DNA from: an uncultured Poribacteria bacterium
GTDB taxonomy: Bacteria; Poribacteria; WGA-4E; WGA-3G
Assembly: GCA_958295855.1 (NCBI GenBank)
Contig: OY282383.1
Location: 1,530,481 to 1,594,480 of the forward strand
Reading direction: 5' to 3'
Length of the DNA: 64,000 nucleotides
Positions 1 through 8,780 of this stretch are shown one piece after another. Below the pieces are notes generated by a model, which made no database searches, had not been told where the DNA came from, and saw only the letters and a program-made list of their open reading frames with translations. The position numbers and the translations under genes are program-made. The stretch's first letter is position 1; every line of letters starts with the position of its first letter.

Positions 1-2
1 AA

Positions 3-695
3 CACGGCGAACGCCTTGATTATACTTACCACAAAGGCGAAGGCGACAGAATTGTGGTGATTGGGCACGGGGTAACCGGCAACAAAGACAGACCTGCCCT
101 CATCGCTTTGGCAGAGGGGCTTGCTGAGTCTGGCATCTCTGCCCTGCGCTTCTCCTTCTCCGGCAACGGTGAATCAGAAGGCGCGTTCACAGATTCCACT
201 ATCACTAAAGAGGTTGCCGACCTCGGGAACATAATTGATGCTGTCAGCGGGTATACCGTCTGCTACGTCGGGCATAGCATGGGCGGTGCTGTTGGCGTTC
301 TACGTGCTGCTACCGATGAACGCATCCAACTTCTCGTCTCGCTTGCAGGGATGGTGCATACGACAGCGTTCGCCCAACGCGAATTCGGCGATGTCACTCC
401 GGACGAAGGATTCATGTGGGATGAACCCGACTGTCCCCTCTCCCAAGCCTATATGAATGACATGGCTACGATTGACACCGTCGTCGGAAAAGCAGGTCGA
501 ATTACCGTGCCATGGCTGTTAGTTCACGGTACAGCAGACGATATCGTTCCAATTGAAGATAGCCACGACATCCTTCAGTACGCAAACGAACGGACGGAAC
601 TCCTTGAACTTCCCAGCGCAGACCACGTTTTTTCAGGAGACTTTACCGCAGTCATGGTTGAAAAGGTTGTGGCGTGGATGAGTCAAAACCTGTAA
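3..695 (+). CDS. alpha/beta hydrolase (5' end outside window)
   Basis: The reading frame is open from the left edge, so the first codons lie outside the window; 230 residues are visible. It is a compact alpha/beta-hydrolase (serine aminopeptidase S33 / dienelactone-hydrolase-like). An HGVTGNKD oxyanion-loop segment sits near the visible start, the nucleophile elbow is GHSMGG, the acid is in HGTADDIVP and the catalytic His is in SADHVF. The triad is complete, so the enzyme should be an active cytosolic esterase or peptidase-like hydrolase; the substrate cannot be told. An internal GTG at 54 is not the start, because the in-frame upstream residues already continue the fold. It ends with TAA, 119 bp before the next gene on the same strand. 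Confidence 0.85.
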   Translation, partial: HGERLDYTYHKGEGDRIVVIGHGVTGNKDRPALIALAEGLAESGISALRFSFSGNGESEGAFTDSTITKEVADLGNIIDAVSGYTVCYVGHSMGGAVGVLRAATDERIQLLVSLAGMVHTTAFAQREFGDVTPDEGFMWDEPDCPLSQAYMNDMATIDTVVGKAGRITVPWLLVHGTADDIVPIEDSHDILQYANERTELLELPSADHVFSGDFTAVMVEKVVAWMSQNL

Positions 696-814
696 TCGCA
701 TCGGTAGGTGCAATCTGCAATCGTGATGCATGAATGGAATAAATGAACAAACATGGGACGAACTGACGTAACCGCACACGTCGTGCTGTTACAAACGTAA
801 GGAGAATTCAAATT

Positions 815-1639
815 ATGTCAACACCTCGTCTCTCAGTCTCAACGTGGAGTTTGCATCGCCAACTCGGGCGGCCGGGCTTCACCGGGCCCGCGCACGACAT
901 GCAAATCCCCATTGAAACCCATAACAAGGGCCCTATTTCACTTCTGGAATTACCTGCACGCATTGCCGATTTCGGCATTCATACCTTGGAGCTCTGCCAC
1001 TTCCATCTGCCCTCTGTTGAGAAAGTTTACCTCGCAGAACTCCGTGCTGCACTGACAGATGCCGATGTTGAGCTCTTCTCCCTGCTGATTGACGATGGCG
1101 ATATCACGCACTCGTCTGAAGCAGAACGCGATATCGCGTGGATTGAAAAGTACATCGACATCGCTGGCGAACTCGGCGCGAAGTGTGCGCGCGTCATCGG
1201 TGGTAAGGCACAACCTTCTGAGGCGACTGTGGCGCAGAGCCGTCATGTCCTTGCTCAGCTTGTCAAACGTGCTGATACCGCTGGCATCCGCTTGATGAGC
1301 GAAAATTGGTTCTCCATCTTTTCCACACCTGAAAACGTGAACACCATTTTAGGCGGATTGGACGGTAACGTTGGGCTATGTCTTGACTTCGGCAATTGGC
1401 GTGGCGATACAAAATACGCAGACCTCGCTGCAATCGCCCCGTTGGCAGAGTCGTGTCATACCAAAGCACATTTCGCCGCCCCGCGCGAAATGGACAAAGA
1501 GGATTACGTGCAATGCCTTGAACTTACCCAAGAAGCCGGTTTTGCTGGACCGCATACTCTCATTTACGACGGCCCCGGCGGCGACGAATGGGAAGGCTTG
1601 GCTATTGAACGCGAAGTTGTGAACCCATACCTGCAGTAG
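815..1639 (+). CDS. sugar phosphate isomerase/epimerase (xylose-isomerase-like TIM barrel)
   Basis: A 274-residue protein of the AP-endonuclease-2 / xylose-isomerase-like superfamily. ATG at 815 follows AAGGAGAA at 799-806 with good spacing. It starts with a beta strand (RLSVSTWSLH). Metal-ligand-type acidic residues sit at strand ends: TLELCHF early, SENW in the middle, LCLDFGNW later and a late HTLIYDGPGG. Length is normal for the family. Members act on sugars and inositols in the cytosol, and the exact substrate is not readable. The DUF6807 gene follows after 37 bp, and such pairs are common in sugar or glycoside catabolism clusters. This is one of three distinct members in the window (also 11512 and 21569). 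Confidence 0.88.
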   Translation: MSTPRLSVSTWSLHRQLGRPGFTGPAHDMQIPIETHNKGPISLLELPARIADFGIHTLELCHFHLPSVEKVYLAELRAALTDADVELFSLLIDDGDITHSSEAERDIAWIEKYIDIAGELGAKCARVIGGKAQPSEATVAQSRHVLAQLVKRADTAGIRLMSENWFSIFSTPENVNTILGGLDGNVGLCLDFGNWRGDTKYADLAAIAPLAESCHTKAHFAAPREMDKEDYVQCLELTQEAGFAGPHTLIYDGPGGDEWEGLAIEREVVNPYLQ

Positions 1640-1666
1640 TAGGCACACACCGCTGTGCCGTAAACA
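1636..1666. repeat. dispersed palindromic repeat, family E copy
   Basis: GTAGGCACACACCGCTGTGCC lies at the stop codon of the isomerase and just before the next start. It is a relative of the two tandem copies at 62935-63014 and contains the inverted pair GGCACA/TGTGCC. Confidence 0.55.
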
Positions 1667-1676
1667 TGGTTAAAAA

Positions 1677-2513
1677 ATGTTTTCATTCTCACAAACACAA
1701 CACAGTTTAACCTTTGCTTGGAACGGGCAACAAGTCTTGGGATACCATTTTCCTGAAGATGGCAACCGCCCCTATTGTCACCCATTGAACCTGCCCGGTG
1801 CTCCACCGCTCACGATGAATGAACCAGGTGACCACGTGCATCATCAAGGGATGTGGGTTGCGTGGAAAAAGGTCAACGGAGTCAATTTTTGGGAACAACC
1901 GGCACCAGGTGCCGACCCGAGCGGCTTTGGGAAAATCGTCCATCACCGGATTGTTGCGCAGCGTGCAGATGCCGACAGTGCAAGTTTAACGGCAGAAAAC
2001 GCGTGGATAGATTGGCGAGGCACAACGCATCTCACGGAGCATCGCGAGATAACCGTTCATCCACCTACAGGGGATGTGATGCAAATCTCCATCTCGTTAA
2101 CCTTTCATCCAAACGAGCGTGAGGTTGTTTTAGACTTACGGCGCGGTGAACCCGGTGCAGATGGCAGATACTACAGCGGCTTGGCAATCCGATTTGACAA
2201 TATCATCACGCCCGGCACGCTATTGGATGCTGATGGGCGCACGGAACCGATGGATATCTTCGGCAAACAGAGCCGTTGGTGCAGTTTTACCGCGCAACAC
2301 CCCGCTGACGACGAGACTTATGGAGTCACCATCATCGATGATGCCAATAATCCGCGTTATCCGACAACGTGGTGGGTGCGCAACCGGGAGAACTACTGTT
2401 TAATCCATCCCTCCCCTGTCTATTATGAGCCGTTCCATCTCTCGCTCGATGAAACCTTGAAGTTGCAGTATCGTGTTGTGCTCTATCGCGGTCAACCTAT
2501 AGATGTCAACTGA
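1677..2513 (+). CDS. DUF6807 / PmoA-like family protein
   Basis: A 278-residue protein with the DUF6807 signature (Pfam 'methane oxygenase PmoA', a misleading name). The segment GDHVHHQGMWVAW at residues 43-55 is the family hallmark, followed by beta-rich sequence and the C-terminal motif VYYEPFHLS. There is no membrane segment, so it is not a methane monooxygenase subunit. In other genomes it neighbours sugar isomerases and Gfo/Idh/MocA dehydrogenases, as it does here, which suggests carbohydrate metabolism. ATG at 1677 has no visible Shine-Dalgarno site, and a palindromic repeat lies directly upstream, so initiation could be by coupling to the previous gene. The function is unknown; the family call is firm. 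Confidence 0.8.
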   Translation: MFSFSQTQHSLTFAWNGQQVLGYHFPEDGNRPYCHPLNLPGAPPLTMNEPGDHVHHQGMWVAWKKVNGVNFWEQPAPGADPSGFGKIVHHRIVAQRADADSASLTAENAWIDWRGTTHLTEHREITVHPPTGDVMQISISLTFHPNEREVVLDLRRGEPGADGRYYSGLAIRFDNIITPGTLLDADGRTEPMDIFGKQSRWCSFTAQHPADDETYGVTIIDDANNPRYPTTWWVRNRENYCLIHPSPVYYEPFHLSLDETLKLQYRVVLYRGQPIDVN

Positions 2514-2639
2514 GCGTTTAGGGAGTAAACAGTGAAAAACGGATAGGTTTCTGTATGCCATGCCCACGTTCAGGATGGAGTTGGCGAAAGTTTCGCAAAA
2601 ATCTGCGGCATCTGCGGCATCTGCGTCAATCCGCGATGT

Positions 2640-2672
2640 GCGGCGTGCTCGCTCATAAACGACGTGCATTCG
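2640..2672. repeat. dispersed repeat, family D copy
   Basis: CGGCGTGCTCGCTCATAAAC followed by GACGTGCATT. The same sequence with few changes is at 41524, 49619, 55544 and 55781. This copy is in the 235-bp gap before the methylase gene, which holds little else. Confidence 0.6.
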
Positions 2673-2714
2673 GCCGACACACTGTCCACTGGCAAGCGTT
2701 TTTCCGGCTCCCTT

Positions 2715-2737
2715 GCAGGGGTGGTTTCCAACCGCGC
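2715..2737. repeat. dispersed palindromic repeat, family B copy
   Basis: GCAGGGGTGGTTTCCAACCG with the inverted pair GGTTtccAACC, ending 12 bp before the methylase start codon. Its purine-rich left part may be the only available ribosome-binding sequence for that gene. Confidence 0.5.
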
Positions 2738-2748
2738 TTCAAAAAATT

Positions 2749-5700
2749 ATGGCAAACAGCGAAAATACCATCACAACGGTCTTTGTAAACATACTCCGTC
2801 ACATGCGGGACGCATGGAACGTCGACGAACAAATTACAAAACCGTTCCTCAACGCTACAAAAAAGCCTGACGTGATTGTGAGCGAAAGGGGGCGAAATCC
2901 GGTTGTCATTGAGGTAAAAATTGACGGTAACACGCCGAACCTTTCAGGCAAAACACAGGCAGAAGCACATTTCGGGAGACTTCTCGATCCGAGCGTCTTC
3001 GGCGGTCTCACTTACAATACCGTTGAGAACGTTCTGCGCGTCCGGATGCCTCCTCGATTCAAAACGATGCGACAAGATGAAATCGAAGCTGAAATGCGGC
3101 GGGCGGAAGACATCGCTTATATGTTTCTCAACAAGCGAGTGCCAGAGAGCGAACCAGACCCGGGCCTTTTCGTCAACAAAGCAGGGCCTGATAACGAAGC
3201 AGATCCCGAATCTTTCCCGCAAAACGGTTGGTTAACGGGCGGTGTCGCCGACATCGCAACCGCTATTCGCGTCGGGGCAACCCCCATCTCTAAAATCAAT
3301 GCTGCCGCTGACTTGTTAGAGAAACAAATAGAAATTGCAGCACAGCAGCTTGAGGCAGCAATCAAAGAACGTCCCAGTATCGGGGCGGAAATCGAGGCAA
3401 TTCTCTTCCAAAAATCTGGTGAGCAGACCTCACGAATGGCGATGCTTATCATTACCAATGCGTTTGTGTTTCAGAGCGCGCTTGCAGGTAAATTCGAAAT
3501 GGAAGATGTCTTATCTCTCAAACGGATGCTGTCCAACAACGCGAAACGGCTCCGCTACGAGCAAGTGATAGCAGGCTGGGACATCATTCTTAAGGTGAAT
3601 TATCGCCCGATTTTCTATGTTGCCAAACGGCTCATAGTGGCAATCGCAACTGACGACGCGCTCGTTGATAGCGTGTTGGCAATCCTTTGTGATACAGCCA
3701 AGGAGCTAGTCAATCAACGACTCACGCAGGTGCACGAGCTCGCGGGAACCGTTTTCCAACGCCTTATCGTTGACAGAAAGTATGTCAAAGCGAACTACAC
3801 GCGCCTTGAATCGGTCGCGTTGCTGTCCGCATTGGTACTTCCCAAAACGCAGGAGAATGTGAGCAACTTGAAGGTGGCAGATTTTGCCTGTGGGACCGGT
3901 TCACTTCTCAACGGGGCGTACCAACGTATCCTTGAACTGCATGAACAAGCTGAGGGTAAAGGCAGCCTCATCCACGCGCGGATGGTAGAGAAAAACCTCG
4001 TCGGGTGCGACGTGATGCCAAATGCCAGTCACCTCACCGCCTCACTCCTGACCAGTACTTACCCTGCCCTGAAAATTGGGACTACCCAAATCCATACAAT
4101 GCCCTACGGCAGACAGAAAGATGGGAGTTACGCCCTCGGTGCACTCGATCTGTTTGATGTGCCTGAAGAAACGCTCCCTCTTCCGATGATGGGTACAGAA
4201 GTGCAACAGGTCGGCGGAGAAGACGACACAACAGTGATGACACAACAGGAATTCCGCCATAACGCATTTGATATTGTCGTCTTAAATCCGCCGTTTACCA
4301 GACCTGACTCCGATGCAAGCAGTGGTACACCGAAAGCCGTATTCAAAGGAAGTAACAGGGACAAAGAAGAAGAACGGAACATGCGGCGAGCCCGCGGAAA
4401 AAAGGATTGGCGCGTCGGCAACGGCAATGCAGGCCTCGCCTCCGACTTTGTGGATCTTGCAGACAGGATGCTAAAGGCAAATGGGAAAAGCAAAATGGGT
4501 TTTATCTTGCCTAGCGCCTGTCTTGTTTCCCCACATTGGAGCAAAGTACGGCACATGTGGGCAACTGAATACCACGATGTGACTGTGATTACTATCGCGG
4601 ATGCCAAGGGTGAAAACTGCGCGTTCTCAGCGGATACAACTATAGCAGAGTGCATGGTAGTAGCAACCAAAGGTCCGAAATTTGATAACACGGGGCGTGG
4701 AACATTTATATCTCTGAATCACCGCCCTCGCAGCGTGCTAGAGGCACTTGAGATAGCCAACGCCACGTACAGACTTGGCAACTTACGACGACTAGAAGAT
4801 GAACCAAGTGGTGGCAATCTGCTTAAAGTCGGGGACGATTCTCTTGGACATGCACTCAACTGCCCCCTACAGGTAGAGGGTGCATGGCATACCGCTCGGA
4901 TAAAGGAGATGGCGTTAATCCAATCCGCGCATCGTTTAGCAAAGGGTGAGTTGTGGCTGCCAACACAAGCAAGTCCGTTAGAAATCCGAATGTGCAGGGT
5001 GAGTGATATTGCAGGGGTTGGTGCACATCATCGGGATATTCATGAGAAAGGGGAACGAGGCGCGTTTGACGTGGAAAAGCACTACGCCAAAACGGCCCTC
5101 TATCCAGGCTTATGGCACCTTAATGCTCCCGCCCAAAGGGCAATGGTGGTTGAACCGGATTGCCATCTCATACCTCGTCCCAACCGCCACGGCAAAGCAC
5201 AGAAGATACTCGCGCGCAGCGGGCGCGTGCATTTTAATGTGATGATAGGATTCAATGCCAATTCCCTCGGAGTGCTGTTCACAGAAAAGCCTGCTGTCGG
5301 AATAAGTTCATTGCCCAACGTTGTGTTAAAAAAGCCGATTTACGATTATGTCTGGAGCCTCTGGGGCAATTCAACGCTAGGGCTTCTGCTCCAGTGGGTG
5401 CATAGTAGCAAACAACAGCCGGGCAGGGGTGCGAGTTCAAGAACCGCCTTACTCCAAATGCCCACACTGGATGTGCGGTGTCTGTCAGAAAAAGCATTGG
5501 CGAACGCCGAGCGTATCTTCCATGCTTTGAAATATCAGCGGATGTTGCCTTTCAATGAGGCGGCGCATGATGCGGTGCGTCACGAACTTGACCGCCTTCT
5601 GCTGAGCGAGGTGCTGGACATCACGAGTGAAGATGCCCACAACGCGATGCATCGCCTCCGCGAGCTGTTGTGTGCCGAACCGAGTATCCATGGCGGGAAG

Positions 5701-5763
5701 AAATCTCGATGCAACCTTGAAAAGGAATTGGCACAACTCAATCAGTCAACTACCCACAGCTAA
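2749..5763 (+). CDS. single-chain restriction-modification-like protein: PD-(D/E)XK + N6-adenine DNA methylase
   Basis: A 1004-residue protein. Residues 40-57 read PD, 13 spacer residues, then EVK, a PD-(D/E)XK nuclease core (P40, D41, E55, K57). A helical linker follows. The methylase core has SAM motif I DFACGTGSLL at about 378 and catalytic motif IV NPPF at about 513. The last ~350 residues probably hold target recognition. This order resembles type IIG/IIL restriction-methylation proteins, which cut and methylate with one chain. ATG at 2749 is chosen because the upstream 12 codons lie in a repeat; no clear Shine-Dalgarno site is present. No separate HsdR or HsdS is nearby. A HicB-like/phosphoesterase gene follows after 64 bp. 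Alternatively it could be a phage-defence methylase of the BREX/DISARM type without partners. Cleavage activity is inferred. Confidence 0.78.
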   Translation: MANSENTITTVFVNILRHMRDAWNVDEQITKPFLNATKKPDVIVSERGRNPVVIEVKIDGNTPNLSGKTQAEAHFGRLLDPSVFGGLTYNTVENVLRVRMPPRFKTMRQDEIEAEMRRAEDIAYMFLNKRVPESEPDPGLFVNKAGPDNEADPESFPQNGWLTGGVADIATAIRVGATPISKINAAADLLEKQIEIAAQQLEAAIKERPSIGAEIEAILFQKSGEQTSRMAMLIITNAFVFQSALAGKFEMEDVLSLKRMLSNNAKRLRYEQVIAGWDIILKVNYRPIFYVAKRLIVAIATDDALVDSVLAILCDTAKELVNQRLTQVHELAGTVFQRLIVDRKYVKANYTRLESVALLSALVLPKTQENVSNLKVADFACGTGSLLNGAYQRILELHEQAEGKGSLIHARMVEKNLVGCDVMPNASHLTASLLTSTYPALKIGTTQIHTMPYGRQKDGSYALGALDLFDVPEETLPLPMMGTEVQQVGGEDDTTVMTQQEFRHNAFDIVVLNPPFTRPDSDASSGTPKAVFKGSNRDKEEERNMRRARGKKDWRVGNGNAGLASDFVDLADRMLKANGKSKMGFILPSACLVSPHWSKVRHMWATEYHDVTVITIADAKGENCAFSADTTIAECMVVATKGPKFDNTGRGTFISLNHRPRSVLEALEIANATYRLGNLRRLEDEPSGGNLLKVGDDSLGHALNCPLQVEGAWHTARIKEMALIQSAHRLAKGELWLPTQASPLEIRMCRVSDIAGVGAHHRDIHEKGERGAFDVEKHYAKTALYPGLWHLNAPAQRAMVVEPDCHLIPRPNRHGKAQKILARSGRVHFNVMIGFNANSLGVLFTEKPAVGISSLPNVVLKKPIYDYVWSLWGNSTLGLLLQWVHSSKQQPGRGASSRTALLQMPTLDVRCLSEKALANAERIFHALKYQRMLPFNEAAHDAVRHELDRLLLSEVLDITSEDAHNAMHRLRELLCAEPSIHGGKKSRCNLEKELAQLNQSTTHS

Positions 5764-5827
5764 AGCAGTGGGGCTCTAACCCGAATGCATGGTGAAGATT
5801 GCTTCGTCTCGGGAGGGAAAACACATA

Positions 5828-6697
5828 ATGACACTTGTTGCAAGCGAGCAGATCACAGCCGATGGTGTGCCAGAACAACACGTTGACGACACACAATTTC
5901 AGCCTGTCGACATCGTGGATGCAGTCTTTGAGGAAACCTACACCGCCTATGTGACGAATGCACGTCGCATTTGGGCGAAATACGCCGCAAAAAAGTCAAG
6001 TAAGTGGAGCGGATGGATTCCGGAGGTTCCGGAGGTAGGAGGCGAGGGAAGGACAAAAGCAGACCTGTTGAAGACGCTCGCAGACAAACTCCGTGAAGCC
6101 CTGGAAGCTCGTGAGGAAACTTGGGATAAACAACTTGAAGATGATATAAAAGCGGGGAAGCTTGATTATCTTCGCGAGGAAGCACTTGAAGAGATAAACA
6201 GGGAGGACTTAAAAATGAAACTTGGTGTCATGTCCGACAGCCACGACAACATGCCAAACATCAAACGGGCTGTCGCCCTTTTCAACGAAATTGGTGTTGA
6301 CTTGGTAGTCCACGCCGGCGATTTTATCGCGCCGTTTGCCATCGACCCGTTAGCCGATTTAAACTGCCGTGTTGTCGGCGTATTTGGAAACAATGACGGC
6401 GAACGCGTCATCCTCGCACAGCGGTTTGAATCCATCGGTGAGGTACATCCCAACCTTGCGAGTGTATCGCTTGGCGGCAAGCACATCGCCGTGATGCACT
6501 ACCCTGAGCTCGCTATCCCAATTGCCAAAAGTGGCGATTACGACATCGTCGTCTATGGGCACACCCACAAAATAGCCATCCGCAACGAAAAATCCCTCTT
6601 GCTCAACCCTGGCGAAACAGGTGGTTGGACGACAGGAAAGGCAACGGTTGCCGTTGTGGATGTGGAGACACTTGGGGTGACAATTCATGCACTCTGA
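5828..6697 (+). CDS. HicB-like domain joined in frame to a YfcE/MJ0936-type metallophosphoesterase
   Basis: One open frame of 289 residues. Residues 1-128 look like a HicB-type (UPF0150) antitoxin: a strand, GWIPEVPEVGGEGRT, helices, and a tail KAGKLDYLREEALEEIN, as in cyanobacterial HicB-like proteins. From residue 130 a complete calcineurin-like phosphoesterase begins: MSDSHDN, VVHAGDF, FGNNDGE and VYGHTHK give all metal ligands. ATG at 5828 has GGGAGG at 5811-5816. An internal ATG at 6215 has its own GGGAGG at 6201-6206 and alone gives a normal 160-residue phosphoesterase. So either the two genes lost the stop between them, or both a fusion and a free enzyme are made. The phosphoesterase assignment is firm; the HicB resemblance is judged by eye. 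Confidence 0.75.
   Translation: MTLVASEQITADGVPEQHVDDTQFQPVDIVDAVFEETYTAYVTNARRIWAKYAAKKSSKWSGWIPEVPEVGGEGRTKADLLKTLADKLREALEAREETWDKQLEDDIKAGKLDYLREEALEEINREDLKMKLGVMSDSHDNMPNIKRAVALFNEIGVDLVVHAGDFIAPFAIDPLADLNCRVVGVFGNNDGERVILAQRFESIGEVHPNLASVSLGGKHIAVMHYPELAIPIAKSGDYDIVVYGHTHKIAIRNEKSLLLNPGETGGWTTGKATVAVVDVETLGVTIHAL
6201..6217 (+). promoter_or_regulatory. internal ribosome-binding site and start for free phosphoesterase
   Basis: GGGAGGA at 6201-6207, 7 bases, then ATG at 6215. It lies inside the fused reading frame and exactly at the domain boundary, so a separate phosphoesterase is likely translated from here. Confidence 0.6.
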
Positions 6698-6740
6698 AAT
6701 TAAATTTTAGGGGCATCCGACAACGGGCGGATTGGTATTT

Positions 6741-6759
6741 GCCCCTGCTTTGCAGGGGC
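6741..6759. repeat. dispersed palindromic repeat, family A copy
   Basis: Perfect 8-bp stem GCCCCTGC/GCAGGGGC with loop TTT. Relatives are at 13501, 22522, 49898, 50637, 52166 and 52195. It lies between two convergent genes and could also end transcription. Confidence 0.75.
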
Positions 6760-6802
6760 TAACACCCTCAGTGGGCACCACCCCTACATCAAAACTTGTT
6801 TG

Positions 6803-7297
6803 TCAATCGTTGTCCTTTAGGGCATCTGCAGCTGCTATCATCCTTTCCCAATATTCGCTGCTTTCGCCAGGCTCAGGGATTAACGTCATATCTATTGCTT
6901 CAAACGCGGTATTACTACATTTCATCCAGACTCTACCGTATTTGTCCCGGTCGCTTTCCTGCTTTGCCTTATCCGCCGGGCGCACGTAGACTCGCTCCCA
7001 TTGCCCTACCAGTTCTTGGCGGAGGTCGTGTGCTAACAACCGAAACTCACGCAGAATGCCATCAGTGAACAACATCCGGAAAACAGAAACCTGCTTCGGG
7101 TCTGGATATAACTCGAGGAATGGCGTTTTTTCCGATACATAAGCTATCTGCCCAGCTGCTAGGGTAAATGCACAGCGCACCTCTACATTCACAGCCGCAA
7201 CTCTCATGAGGCCATCAGATATGGAGATGAGCCCCAGGCTCGCCGCTTCAAGGATATAAATATCCTCAGGGAGTTCTTGAATTTTTTCTTTTCCCAA
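6803..7297 (-). CDS. hypothetical protein, 164 residues
   Basis: I do not recognise a family. The protein is soluble, mixed alpha/beta, without a signal peptide or membrane segment; the C-terminal third is helical and charged. The start is a TTG at 7297 (minus strand) preceded by AGAGGAG with 8 bases of spacing; ATG at 7304 is out of frame and gives only 12 codons. The transposable element with tnpB ends about 40 bp upstream of this start, so the gene's natural promoter may have been displaced and transcription may come from the element. It converges with the phosphoesterase gene over a palindromic repeat. Confidence 0.6.
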   Translation of the reverse strand: MGKEKIQELPEDIYILEAASLGLISISDGLMRVAAVNVEVRCAFTLAAGQIAYVSEKTPFLELYPDPKQVSVFRMLFTDGILREFRLLAHDLRQELVGQWERVYVRPADKAKQESDRDKYGRVWMKCSNTAFEAIDMTLIPEPGESSEYWERMIAAADALKDND

Positions 7298-7337
7298 AAT
7301 ACATTCTCCTCTGTCTGTTGTACGTAAGTCCTATAGT

Positions 7338-7480
7338 GTGATATACTCCCAGTGCTAAAGCACTGGGCTTCTCTGGAAGCCACCGTGCCCGCAGAGTGGA
7401 TTGTGGTATCAACAAGGAATACCTGCATCCGCAGGTTTTACTCCCTCTCCGCCAAAGGTTGATATCCCAACCTTAAGAAT
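7338..7480 (-). ncRNA. predicted omega-RNA (guide RNA scaffold) at the 3' end of tnpB and right end
   Basis: In this element group the guide RNA spans the 3' end of tnpB and the right end, with the guide taken from flanking DNA. Here the segment from about 7480 down to 7338 (minus strand) is conserved in the deleted relative at 22396-22623 and ends in a 9-bp hairpin, as an omega-RNA scaffold should. The guide would be the host sequence just below 7338. The call rests on position and conservation; no expression evidence exists. Confidence 0.5.
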
Positions 7481-8581
7481 GTTTATCGCCGCATTCACAT
7501 CTCTATCATGCAGGGTTTTACACACATGACAATACCACTCCCGGTCTTTGAGTTCCAGAAACATCACACGCTGTCCACAATTGTGGCATATCGGTGTGGT
7601 AGGCTCCCAACGTCCTATGGTTTCCACACGCTTGCATCGTTTGTATGCTTGCCAACGTATCTTTTGCATGAACTCACCGAAGCCGAGGTCGGATATTTTC
7701 TGGCCCCAGAGACGTTTCATACCTTTGAGATTCAAGTCCTCAAAGAAACACACGTCAAACAGACGGACAAGTGCCAATGCCAGTTTCCAGTGATGATCTT
7801 CACGTTGACGAGTAATCTTGCGGTGTGTTCGGGCGTAGTGTTTGCGTGCGCGTTCACGATTGTGACTACCGCGCTTTTTTCGAGACAACGCTCGATTCGC
7901 TTTTGCCACCTTGGCAGCAGACTTTTTGTAGAATTGTGGCGACTCATATTTCTTACCATCGGAACAAGTGAGAAAGGTTTTGAGACCGAAATCGAACCCT
8001 GCAGCCTGACCCATCTTCGGTTCGGGACTCAAACCTTCGTCATCTGTCACGATGGACAGATACCAATCGCCCAGTGTGTCACGTTTGACTGTCACGCGTT
8101 TGACGTTGCCTTCGAGGGGACGGTGCAGCCAAAAGCGATACCAGCGTTTATTGAGACGTATTTTGGCAACAGGCACACGTCTTTTGTCACACAATTTTTC
8201 AGAGACGGTTTCTATTTTGACATGGGTACCATCAAACGTCATGGAGCGATATTTACGCCAACCTTTGAATTTCGGGGGACGCTTCGCCCGGCGCTCAAAG
8301 AAGTTGATGTAACCACGTTCAATCCGCTTCAGGCAGTCCTGCAGTGCCCAAGAGTACGGTTTTTTCCAGTGGGAGTATTTCGGGAGACGTTTCAACTTCG
8401 TCAGGTGCTTGGCGAGGCGATAGTAATTCGCGCGTTTGTAACCTTCACACTTTCCGTAGATACGGTAGTGCCTACGGGACAGAGCAATGAAGTGGTTATG
8501 CACGTGACTGATGAGACGCGTGTTAGACATCAAATGCCTGTTACGCTTATGAGATTGTATTTTGTATTTAAAGGTTCGCAT
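7409..8581 (-). CDS. tnpB: TnpB, RNA-guided DNA endonuclease (OrfB of IS605)
   Basis: A 390-residue TnpB with all three RuvC-like acidic motifs: GFDFGLKTF, FFEDLNLKGM and HDRDVNAAINI. The zinc ribbon (CHNCG and CHVC) lies between the last two. The N-terminal beta-barrel part (MRTFKYKIQ, YKRANYYRLAKHLTKLK, PPKFKGWRKYRS) is intact, so the protein looks active. Start M at 8581 matches the family's usual N-terminus; 28 extra upstream codons are open but unlike the family. A promoter at 8676-8704 fits. It cuts DNA next to a short target motif using an RNA made from its own 3' end. The deleted relative at 22.4 kb keeps the last ~20 codons. Confidence 0.92.
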   Translation of the reverse strand: MRTFKYKIQSHKRNRHLMSNTRLISHVHNHFIALSRRHYRIYGKCEGYKRANYYRLAKHLTKLKRLPKYSHWKKPYSWALQDCLKRIERGYINFFERRAKRPPKFKGWRKYRSMTFDGTHVKIETVSEKLCDKRRVPVAKIRLNKRWYRFWLHRPLEGNVKRVTVKRDTLGDWYLSIVTDDEGLSPEPKMGQAAGFDFGLKTFLTCSDGKKYESPQFYKKSAAKVAKANRALSRKKRGSHNRERARKHYARTHRKITRQREDHHWKLALALVRLFDVCFFEDLNLKGMKRLWGQKISDLGFGEFMQKIRWQAYKRCKRVETIGRWEPTTPICHNCGQRVMFLELKDREWYCHVCKTLHDRDVNAAINILKVGISTFGGEGVKPADAGIPC

Positions 8582-8675
8582 TGTTCTTACCAGCATTGCT
8601 CCCGACATCATGCGGCTTTGGTAGTGACCGCGCCTTGCGACGCGGATGATGTTCACTACCAACAATGCTGTGAGT

Positions 8676-8704
8676 ATTATACACTATTTTGCAAGCTCAT
8701 GCAA
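8676..8704 (-). promoter_or_regulatory. promoter of the tnpB element
   Basis: Read on the minus strand: TTGCAT, 17 bases, TATAAT. It lies inside the element's left end, about 95 bp before the chosen tnpB start. Confidence 0.6.
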
Positions 8705-8780
8705 ATGTTTTTTGCGTTTTCTACATCCCCACGCTGAAGCATGGGGTTTTGAAAACAGGGAGTGGATAAAAATCTGTCTA

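Larger units (their letters stand above)
7338..8750 (-). mobile_element. IS200/IS605-type element carrying only tnpB (IS1341-like)
   Basis: Both ends carry the same kind of imperfect hairpin: CCCAGTGCTAAAGCACTGGG at 7348-7367 (right end) and a related CCCCA...TGGGG hairpin at 8727-8746 (left end). The right boundary, near 7338, is set by comparison with the deleted relative at 22396-22735, where identity starts at GTGATATACTCCC. There are no inverted terminal repeats or target duplication, as expected for this group. No tnpA is present, so movement would need TnpA in trans. The exact left boundary is uncertain by several bases. Confidence 0.75.

Noticed and set aside
4128..4691. 187-residue minus-strand frame
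   Set aside because: Lies opposite the methylase core, whose motifs are intact.
7508..8737. 409-residue plus-strand reading frame opposite tnpB
   Set aside because: It is the complement of a clear TnpB with all catalytic motifs; no ribosome-binding site or family-like sequence.
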